Positions 55,602-64,000 of a DNA stretch of 64,000 bases are shown here, in pieces; the first letter of the stretch is position 1; every line of letters begins with the position of its first letter. A program made the translations under genes and the position numbers. The notes under the pieces were generated by a model. That model was given only the letters and a program-made list of their open reading frames with translations. It was not told the DNA's origin and did not search any database. The DNA comes from Anthostomella pinea (taxonomy: Eukaryota > Ascomycota > Sordariomycetes > Xylariales > Xylariaceae), in assembly GCA_963556695.1 (NCBI GenBank), contig CAUWAG010000016.1, positions 1-64,000 on the forward strand. The letters are read 5' to 3'.

Positions 55602-58600
55602 CTACCTCTTCGCCTTTGCAGGCCCATTGCCGCCCATCTTGACCTTCTGCGCCTGTGAGGTTGTTAGCCATGTCACGACGAGGAATAGAAAGCACCCGAA
55701 GTGTCGATGAACGAAATTCGTGTCACATACATCTCGCGCAAACTCGAGACTCCGGATAGTCTCGTTCTCGTTCTCCTTCAGCGGGCTGACCATGACAAAC
55801 ATGAGAGTCCTGCAGCCCTTCCCGAGAGAGGGCCGAAGAAGCTGAGTCAGGGTGTACGACCTGAAGTCAACACCTTCTGTCTTGCCCTGACCAAGACCCG
55901 ATAGCACAGTCCTCAGATAGCTCAACGAGCTGTTGATCTCAACACCTTCTTTGTAGTTCTGAGGTGGACCGTTCTTGTCTGGCTTCTCGGAACCGGCCAG
56001 ATCAATCAGGTTCATCGTGCCCTTCCGTGTCTTGATGATCTCTCCAGCCTCGTTCCTCTTGATCCCATGTATCTTGAGCACAAGGATAGAGTGCGACCGA
56101 GAAGAGCGGTCGTTCTTCACAGTGGCAGCAACGTGGCGATTGTTGTCAGCGGTCTTGACCATGTCGTCGAGATCTCGTTCGTCATTTAGAAGAGTGAAGT
56201 CGTGGCCCTTGATGTTCAACTCGTCGCCAATGGGGTCCACCATCAAAGGTTCAGGCTTGGAGTGCCGCGAGGCAAGCAAGTCGTACAGCTTGTCTTGGTA
56301 GACTTCGAGGTAGCTTCCCTCCACGGTATACTCCCAGCCCAGTGCCTTCAGTCTCTCCACCTCACTAAAGATCATCTGCTGTGTCCGGGGGATAACACCG
56401 TCATCGTCGTCGCCTTGTCGTTTACTCATGGTAAACGTCTTTCCCGAGCCCGTTTGACCGTAGCAGAAGATGCACACCTTCCTACCATCCATGACGGATT
56501 GCACGAGCTGACTAATCTCGTCGAATACGTCCCTGTTGGTACACTTGTCGTCAAAGACACGCTCAAAGTTAAACTCTTTTGGCCTGCCTGCAAGCATTTT
56601 CCCTGGCTCTGTCGGGTCTTCCCTGACGGTGGGGATGAGCATGCCGTCAATCTTGTCTTCGTCCAGATCGCTGGGCTTCGGGTTGAACTGTATCAGAGCA
56701 TCGGTTTTTGGGTCGGAAGGAGGCTTGATACGGCACATGACTCGGATGTTGCCTTTGAGCTCCTGTACCTGCTCAAACAGCTTATGTCGCCTCTCTTCCT
56801 CTTTCATGAGCTTCTGTCTCAACAGGTTCGTCTCGTCGGCAATTTGCTTTTGGGCAGCTGCTCTGATGATTTGAACTTCTATATCGCATTTGGCCTGCAA
56901 GGCTTTCGTCTCCTCCTCGAGGTGCTGGATCCGTTCCGACTTCAAATCGAGGGTGGAACTCAAAAGACTGATCTGGCCTCCCAGGTGTCCCTTGTCCTTG
57001 GAGAGACTCTCCTCGGCATCCTCAGCTCTCCTCCTGAGTCGGTCAATAGTCTCGATGTTCCCACGTATCTGTGTTTCGAGACCCAGCTGTTCGCTCGTCG
57101 CTTCCCGCAGGTCCTCGTCGAGTCTCCGCAGTTCGGAATCGCGTCGATGGATGTCCTCGTTCAGGAGTCGGACTTCATGTTCATGATCTCGCTTCTGCCT
57201 CTCCAGCGCGATGCGTAGTTCCTTGTTCTCGTGCGACAAGTTGTCCAGGCGGGCTTCGGCCGCCGCTCCACACTTCTCTTCAAATTCTTGTTGCAGCTTT
57301 TCGAGCTTGTCCATTTCGCGGTTGAATGCGACTGCTTTGGCATCGAGTTCTCTCTGGTGATCTGCCTTGAGTTCTTTGAAAAGCCTTTCTCGTTGTCTCT
57401 TCTCCTCTTCAATGTCATACCCCAGTTTCCGAGCTGACCGTTCGGCGTCTTCGAGTTGATCCTTGAGTCGTAGCCTTTCGGCGCGCAAAGTGTCACGTTC
57501 GTCCTCCAAGGTCGCCACTGCTGAATATTAGCATTCTCGTACAGAAGAGGAAAAACCTGCATGGTAAAGCGCATACCTCTCTTCTTGGCCATGTCGAGCT
57601 CCTCTTTGGCGGTGGCATCATTTTTTACGGATAGGTCCATTAACTCCTTCACCCGCTGGAGGTCACTATCCATTTTTCGAACTTTGTCGTCGATATCTGC
57701 TACTAAATAGCCCGTTAAATTAGAATCCTTAGACAGAAACGGTGCCTTTGTAGGCGAAGAAGGCATTGCGGCCATTGGTGTGGCAACAGCCATGATCGAT
57801 CGTCGAAGACTGGCCATCACGACATTGGGTGTCTTGGGAGCCACTGGGTCATCCCTAAACTCTTCAACAGGAGCTTCAAGCTGATGACTTGTATCATGCA
57901 CCCGTTTGCGCGGAGACGTGGTGACGGGGATGGAGCTTTTTGATGGTGTCGCTATGCTCGGCTGGGAACTCGCTTGATTTCCTAGGCCGTTCACACTAGA
58001 CCCATGGATAGACAATGAGTCAAACGCTTGACAGAAAGAGACTTCTCTGGCTGGTGGCATCGGCTGGTACTCTGCGTTGGGCAGGTCCATAGTGGACTTG
58101 TGTTTCCGTACTTTCCTGCCGCGCGTGCTGATAGAACTGGGCTTGGTGTTTGCAAACAGAACCGCTGATTGGGGCACTGTACCATTGTTGCCTTGTCCCT
58201 CATCTTGCTTGTTATCCCTCGCACCGTCCCGTGTGCCCATTGAGGTGGCAGGTCGTGTAATCCTAGTAGCTGACCGTGCTCTCGTATGCGAGCGTGAGGG
58301 TGGACGACTGCCGGGTCCAAGGCTTGTGGCGTAGCTACTGTTGGAAGCGTAGCTGCTATTGGAGATTGTGCGAGGCGGTCCGCCGAATGAGCTGATGTTT
58401 GATGGCTGAGGTTTGGTCTGAAGGAAGTCAGCACACCATGAACTTGGGTTGACCGCATAACGATATCTGATGAAAAGAACCATGGCTGCAAGTTGATAGT
58501 ATGAATCGACGGCCATCGCACCGCAAACAGCACCGCGAAGACATTGGACATTATATGCAACTGATCAAGGCTGTTTCTTGATGATTCGTGTCGCAAAGTT

Positions 58601-59195
58601 GAAACTCGAGGCAATCGCGTCCAGATGTCTCACACTCGTCCAAGTAGTGTGGGGATATCGTACGATAGTTCGAACGATGAATCGGTTGTGTTCTCGACCG
58701 CTCTCGACGGACGACGGACATGCGGAAGAAAGTCGACTTACCAGCTCTTTCAAAGAGTTTCCTCGGACGTTTCGACCGCCAACTACGGGCGGTGCGTTGG
58801 TTTTGTATGGGAATTCGGTGCCAGCTCGCTCGGATAATGGTTTCCGCTTGGCTTCGGGTTGCGACACTATTGAACCTCCGTGTAAGCTGAGGTGGTCGAT
58901 CTTGTTGGCGAAGGAGTCATTCTCACCTGGTGTTGGTAAAGCGCGCTTGAGGCCAGCTGCAGGAGGCATCATCGACGACGGGTGGGCGGTGCGGGCATTG
59001 CTCTGGGATTGGGACATCTCTTGGAGGCCGGAGGTAGACGCAGAGAACTGGGGCAGGCGTGTCGTTGGGAGCCTGCTACCTGTAGGTCGAGTCTGCTGCC
59101 ATGGCAATAGGGTTAGATAGTCAATGACAATGGTTCGTGATTGCGCCGGGCAGTTGTCGCGACGATGATGGTGGACGTACAATACTGTCTTCCAT
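55602..59195 (-). CDS. Kinesin-14 (C-terminal motor, KAR3/KlpA type)
   Basis: Exons complement(55602..55652, 55731..57520, 57577..58417, 58742..59095, 59181..59195), about 1016 residues. The 15-nt first exon encodes 'MEDSI'; the acceptor at 59095 could be 59092 instead. The N-terminal 370 residues are Ser/Arg/Pro-rich and probably microtubule-binding. A coiled coil spans about 375-655. The kinesin-14 neck 'ELKGNIRVMCRIKP' begins at about 658. The motor carries 'GQTGSGKT' (about 758-765), 'NDRSSRSH' (about 873) and 'DLAGSE' (about 910). Minus-end-directed spindle motor by family. The last motor segment is atypical: 'FRSYTLTQLL' and 'SLGKGCRTLMF' where YRNSKLT and SLGGNSKT are usual. The 78-nt last intron has no stop and is a multiple of three. 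The 324-nt intron is long for this window. Confidence 0.88.
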
Positions 59196-59854
59196 GTTGT
59201 CTGCAGTGGTGACGCGACGATGCGCGAGAAGACGAAATGCTATACAACGAACAAGGAGACGAACCCCGGAAACAGCGCCAGCTTTGGATCGCGAAGTGGA
59301 CGTCTTGAAGGATGATGGTGGTGTCTGGCCCGACGATGTCTTAGCAGTTATTAGGTGGTGGGTTCATTTGCGTGGATAAGCTATTCCAATTGTACAAGCT
59401 GGTCGAAGGCGATCGCGGCTCTGAATGGTCGGAAGTGTTTGTGGGGATGAAGTTGTGCATCGTTTATGCAGCCGTTGATTATTGCTCGTGGTTGTTGGGG
59501 CAACGTCTGAGAGCTGCAGGTTTTTGTAACCATGGTGGAGGTTCGGTGATGTGGGCCCTCTCACATGCCAATCCAGTGCTTCTAACGTCCGACGCCAGTG
59601 ACGATGCCACCGTTACGCCGACAGAAAACCCCGAAGCAAAAACCCATTCCAGAATTCGATATCATCTACTAAGATTCCCAATAGACTTCTCTAGTGCACG
59701 GGACTGGCTCCGGGCAAAGCAGTCGTGCCTTTTAACACCAGCCCTCCCACGTGCCTCTTCCGAGTCCGAACGCCTCGTTTACCTGATGTCTCGATAGCCT
59801 CAATCTCGACAAACCGTCACCCCAACCGCCTACTGTCATTGCCTCGCCTCCACC
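59196..59854. promoter_or_regulatory. Divergent promoter region, kinesin-14 / LOA1-type gene
   Basis: 659 bp separates two divergently transcribed genes, so both promoters must lie here or overlap the genes. No specific factor site is claimed. Confidence 0.5.
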
Positions 59855-60893
59855 ATGGAGAAGTACAGTCAATTCCGTGATAGGGGTACGTCCCAACCTA
59901 CCTCCAAAAGTATGCGAACGACACGAACTAACAGTCGCAAACCCAGGCTCCGGCATATCGCCCTTCATCCCGACAACAACCCCCAGCTCGCCGATCGCGA
60001 CGCTCATGCACGCGGGCATCTTCCTCTTCCGCCTGCCGCTCTTCGTCTTCTACTTCGCCTTCTACTTCCTGGTGCTGGACTGGCTGCCGCTGCCGCAGGT
60101 GGCGCGCAAGCTGCTGCTGTGGACCATGCTGGGCATACCGGGCATCTGGTGGGTAGACCTGCAGCTCGACGGCGTGAAGCGCGGCGCGCTGTCACAGCAG
60201 CCCGACACGCGGTTCCCCGGCGACCGCAGCGTCATCGCCGCGCAGTTCACGAGCCCCGTCGACGCTATCTACCTGGCCGCCATCTTCGACCCCATCTTCA
60301 CCGTGTCGTACCCCGGCACGCAGAAGGTGCAGCGCGTCTCGCTCTTCCGCGCCGTCGTGCTCGCGCTGTCGCCGCCCGTCCTGGCGCCCCCTCCCGCGTC
60401 GTCGGGCCTGACCACCGTGCGCGCCCTCGTCGAGCAGAACCCGCGCCGCGTCGTCGCCGTCTTTCCCGAGATGACGACCACGAACGGCAAGGGCATCATG
60501 CCGTTCTCGCCCTCGGTCCTGTCCGCGCCGTCCGACGCCCAGATCTTCCCCGTCAGCATGCGCTACACGCCGCCCGACATCGCGACGCCCGTGCCCGGCG
60601 CCTACGCCACGTTCCTGTGGAAGCTGCTCAGCAAGCCCACGCACTACATCCGCGTGCGCATCGCCCAGGGCATGCCCAACACGTCGGCCGCGGCGACGAA
60701 CGGGGCCGCCGACCGCCCTCCGGAACCAGATAGGGATACGGAGGAGTGTGGCGGGGAGGACTCAACAACCGAGGAGCAGCGGGTCATCGACCGGATCGGC
60801 AAGGCGCTCGCACGGCTTGGCAGGAACAAGCGCGTAGGACTGACTCTGCGCGACAAGGCGGCGTTTATCGAGGCGTGGAACAAAAGGAAATGA
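59855..60893 (+). CDS. LOA1: Lysophosphatidic acid acyltransferase, LOA1/VPS66 type
   Basis: Exons 59855..59885 and 59935..60893, 329 residues; 49-nt intron (GTACGT...CTAACAG) in phase. The N-terminus 'MEKYSQFRDR' followed by 'GSGISPFIP' matches the yeast Loa1/Vps66 family, in which MEKY...FRD...GIxPF(L/I)P is diagnostic. A hydrophobic segment at about residues 40-68 ('LFVFYFAFYFLVLDWLPL') would anchor it in the endoplasmic reticulum or lipid droplet. The acyltransferase block 'QFTSPVDAIYLAAIFDPIF' stands where other PlsC proteins have NHxSxxD, and 'VFPEMTTTNGKGIMPFSP' corresponds to the FPEGTxSNG motif. The product would acylate lysophosphatidic acid for glycerolipid and triacylglycerol synthesis. 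Codon third positions are strongly G/C, producing long shadow frames. Confidence 0.88.
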
Positions 60894-61483
60894 TGTGAAG
60901 CTGCCGATCCAGGTGATTTCTACGTTTTTGGGTGTTTGCCGTGGCTTCGAAAAGTCATCATGGGAATGAAGTACCGAGTGCATGTGACATTCTTGCGCGC
61001 ATTGTGGCTGGAGCAATGGCGGGTGGGCGGGTTTGACTTGATGGCCGGGGGACACGAGCTACTGACTGCCGGCATCTGTCTTTTTGGACCGGGACAGCTG
61101 TTCCCATGGCAAGTTCGTGTCTAGCAAAAAGCAAGAAAGGGGGTTCAGGAAAGGGGGTTCAAAAAGGGGAAGTGTGCATTCACGTACTACTGTACGGTAC
61201 TGCCCGCCGTTGACTTGGACGGTTAGCATTGCATGACGCATCATCAGAAGAGCCAACACTGTTTTTAGATGCCTTGTAGATACCTATATGAGCATTTTAT
61301 GAACAACTATTCCATGGAGGATTATACTTGCACGTCAAGTCAATAAACTCAAACCTTAAATCAGCTAGATTGGGCGCCGTTTTATCTTCCATAGTCCGTA
61401 TTCCGGTATCATGATGGTGTATTTACAGTAGATTCCACAATTGCCTCTCCCCTCCCCCTTTTTAAACATGGGGACTTGCGATT
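60894..61483. other. Intergenic between convergent 3' ends
   Basis: 3' flanks of the LOA1-type and ILV3 genes. A short AGAAAGGGGGTTCA-type direct repeat lies at about 61134-61160. No gene seen. Confidence 0.5.
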
Positions 61484-63373
61484 TCAAGAGCTTGTCTCGA
61501 TAGGCCCCGTCGTGACACACCCGGAGCTAGCATCGCTAACCAATTGTGCATACTTCGTCAGCGTGCCCTTGGCGTACCGCGACGGTGGCACCGTCCACGC
61601 CTTCCGCCGCGCCTCCATATCCGCGTCACTGACATCGGTGTCGATGACCCGCTTCTCGGCATCAATCGTGATAGTGTCGCCATCCTTTACGAGGCCAATG
61701 GGCCCGCCTTCCGCGGCCTCAGGCACAATGTGTCCGATCAGGAAGCCGTGGGAACCACCGGAGAACCGCCCGTCAGTCAACAACGCAACATCATTGCCGA
61801 GCCCGGCGCCCATGATGGCCGACGACGGCTTCAACATCTCGGGCATACCGGGGCCGCCCTTGGGACCCTCGTACCGGATGATGACAACGGTCTTCTCGCC
61901 CTTCTTGATCTCGCCTGCCTCCAGAGCCTCGATGAAGTCGCCCTCCTGGTCGTAGCACTTGGCCTTGCCCGTGAAGACTAGACCCTCCTTACCCGTGATC
62001 TTGCCGACCGAGCCACCGGGCGCGAGGGCACCCCGTAAGATCTGGATGTGGCCCGTGGGCTTGATGGGGTTCGAGAAGGGGCGGATAATTTCCTGCTCCT
62101 TGGGGAACGATGGCCACGACTCGACGTTCTGCTTCATCGTCTTGCCCGTCGCCGTCATGCCCTTACCCGAGATGATACCCTCCCCGATCAAGAACTTGAG
62201 AAGAGATGGCGTGCCGCCGATCTTGTGCATGTCTGTCATTACGTACTTGCCCGATGGCTTCAGGTCTGCTAGGAACGGCGTCCGGTCCGACACAGACTGG
62301 AAGTCCTCGACGGTAAGCTTGATGCCCACGGCGTCGGCGATGGCGATCAGGTGCAGCACAGCGTTGGTACTGCCTCCCAGAATGTTGACCACAACCATAG
62401 CCTCTTCGAAGGCTTCCCGCGTCATGATGTCCTTCGGCTTGATGTCCTCCTTCATGATGTGCCTTATCGCCTGGCCGATGTTCTCACACTCGGCTCTCTT
62501 AGCTGGGTCCTCGGCGGGGCTGCTACTGCTGCCCGGCATCGTCATACCCAGCGTCTCGATGGCCGACGCCATTGTGTTCGCGGTGTACATGCCTCCACAT
62601 GCGCCGCTTCCATTGCAGGCGTGTCGGATGATATCGTGGCGCTGCGTCTCGTTGATCTCACCGGAGATGTACTGTCCGTAGGCCTGGAAGGCACTGACCA
62701 TGTCGATAACGTTACCGTCCATGCTGCACCCGGGCTTGATCGTACCACCGTAGACCATGATACTTGGTCTGTTCACCCGGCCCATGGCTATCAGGACACC
62801 AGGCATGTTCTTGTCGCAACCGGGTAGGGAGATGTTCGCATCGTACCATTGGCCCTGCATGACAGTCTCGATACTGTCGGCAATGATCTCTCTGCTCTGA
62901 AGGGAATACCGCATACCCGTTGTACCCATCGAGATACCATCTGACACTCCGATAGTGTTGAATCGGTAGGGGACCAAACCAGCCTTCGCGACTGATTCTT
63001 TGACGATCGCAGAGAGGTCCATAAGGTGCATGTTACACGGATTGCCTTCCCACCAGACGGACGAGATTCCAACCTGGGCCTTTGACATATCGGCTTCGGT
63101 GAGACCTGTGGCGTAGAGCATGGCTTGGGAGGCGCCCTGTGACTTGGGCTGTGTGATGGAGCGGGAGACCTTGTTGAGGTCATCGTCGGATCGGCGGACG
63201 GGAGTGGTGCTCAGGCAGCGACTACATGATAGTAGATTAGTATACAGACTACAATGGCAATGTCACTTCGAGACTACAGCAGTTTCAACATACGCATATT
63301 GTCTCGAGGGCGCAAAGGCCCTGCGCGCCAGAGCTGCTGGAACTCCGGCGCGGAGAAGGGTGTGGAAGGCCAT
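61484..63373 (-). CDS. ILV3: Dihydroxy-acid dehydratase, mitochondrial
   Basis: Exons complement(61484..63221, 63294..63373), 605 residues; 72-nt intron (GTATGT...ATGTAG). Exon 1 encodes a typical mitochondrial presequence ('[19 protein letters not shown]'). Family blocks are intact: '[16 protein letters not shown]', '[19 protein letters not shown]', '[10 protein letters not shown]' (Fe-S cluster Cys), '[17 protein letters not shown]' (Fe-S cluster Cys) and '[17 protein letters not shown]'. It dehydrates 2,3-dihydroxy-isovalerate and -methylvalerate to 2-oxo acids, the third step of valine and isoleucine synthesis, in the mitochondrial matrix, and needs a [2Fe-2S] cluster. The frame beginning at 63121 is internal; the true start is upstream across the intron. 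Confidence 0.95.
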
Positions 63374-64000
63374 AATGACGAGCTTTGCAGGAGCTCAGAG
63401 CTCACAATTGACTGGCAACAGGTGCACTTGGAGATCAATTGACAAGACAGCTCGATCGATGGCGCCGCAGCAAATGAAGGTCAACCGCTGGGCAAAGGTC
63501 GTCTTCTGGAGCTTCACCGTCCCGAGGCTGGGTGCGTCGAACAAGATGTATTGAAAATCTTGGGCGAAGTCGGCGACTCATCCAGCAAGCAAAAACTCGG
63601 CGATGCCCAGTTGGGTCCGGGGTTGCGCTGCAGGTCCGAGTCCCCGCCAATTCCACTGCCCCTATTAGTCCTGGTGACCATTACAGGCCCTGTCATTCGC
63701 TGCAGGTTCGGCCGTATGGGGTCCGAAGTCGCCTGGCGCCGTCGTACCGTCGCTATAAATTGAGAGGTCCAGCTTCCAGGGAGGTTCTCCCCAGCCTCGA
63801 TCGAATCTCGTCCGTAGTCCGTACCGGCATTCCTGATGAACCACCAGGACGGCCGTATCTGAAGGGATGTGAAGGCCTCAAGCCAGGCTGGACTGAGAAT
63901 GCTCCGATCTTCTAAAGTAAGCTAATTTCGACAGACGGCTTTCAACAGAAGCCGTCTGTCGCCCACCAACTTGCTACGTACGATTTAAGTCTCGCCTGGT
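63374..64000. promoter_or_regulatory. Upstream region of ILV3
   Basis: 627 bp to the window edge. A TGAGTCG word (minus strand, near 63570) is one base from the Gcn4/CPC1 site TGASTCA expected for amino-acid genes; this is weak evidence. Open frames on the plus strand are unsupported. Confidence 0.35.

Noticed and set aside
59855..60733. 292-codon Ala/Arg-rich frame
   Set aside because: Shadow of the LOA1-type gene caused by strong G/C third positions. Only its first 10 codons are real (exon 1).
1..64000. CRISPR array, operons, prokaryotic ribosome sites, organellar origin
   Set aside because: Spliced genes with fungal introns and eukaryotic gene families throughout. No regularly spaced short repeats were seen.

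Overview
The window is nuclear DNA of a filamentous ascomycete, most likely a sordariomycete (class inferred from gene content, not tested). Most introns are short (about 45-130 nt) with GT...AG ends and CTAAC/CTGAC-like branch points. The gene set is typical of such fungi: an AA9 lytic polysaccharide monooxygenase, RNase T2, a HET-domain locus, a DUF4470/MYND locus, a Zn2Cys6 regulator, Fot1/pogo and Tad-like transposons, and nonsense mutations that look like repeat-induced point mutation (RIP). There is no operon structure, no CRISPR array and no convincing tRNA or rRNA gene.

Layout. 1-4.6 kb: C-terminal half of an SRR1-domain protein, a secreted three-exon cyanovirin-N-like protein, and a Gln-rich protein with an internal 50-residue tandem duplication. 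4.6-7.1 kb: a decayed gamma-butyrobetaine dioxygenase-like gene and a 96-residue small secreted protein. 7.1-17.8 kb: a conserved fungal protein of unknown function, a frameshifted HET locus and one further broken fungal gene. 17.9-26.4 kb: a Zn2Cys6 transcription factor with 6.3 kb of gene-free DNA upstream. 26.4-34.5 kb: RNase T2, a 13-exon protein kinase carrying a SINE inside one intron, a second SINE in the opposite orientation, and a secreted ricin-B-type lectin. 34.9-44.5 kb: a 5'-truncated LINE with a target-site duplication, an AA9 enzyme, a GPI-anchored surface protein, a Fot1/pogo element and a second LINE fragment. 44.9-55 kb: an FAD/Rieske oxidoreductase, an acidic protein with a C-terminal zinc-ribbon-like motif, and a decayed DUF4470-MYND gene. 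55.6-63.4 kb is a conserved housekeeping block: kinesin-14, lysophosphatidic acid acyltransferase (LOA1 type) and dihydroxy-acid dehydratase (ILV3).

Main observations. A roughly 560-bp SINE family with a tRNA-like head is present as two copies, each with a perfect 14-bp target-site duplication. One copy sits in a kinase intron, and its duplication is exactly the branch point plus 3' splice acceptor, so the intron now has two identical acceptors. The last 75 or so bases of that SINE match the 3' end of a Tad-like LINE 4 kb away, pointing to a SINE-LINE mobilisation partnership. Transposon reading frames are broken only by stop codons explicable as Trp changed to stop (G to A), with no frameshifts, as RIP would produce. 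Several accessory host genes are broken by frameshifts and stops while multi-exon housekeeping genes beside them are intact, so the lesions are unlikely to be general sequencing error. All splice models were made by eye from splice consensus, phase and protein-family continuity.
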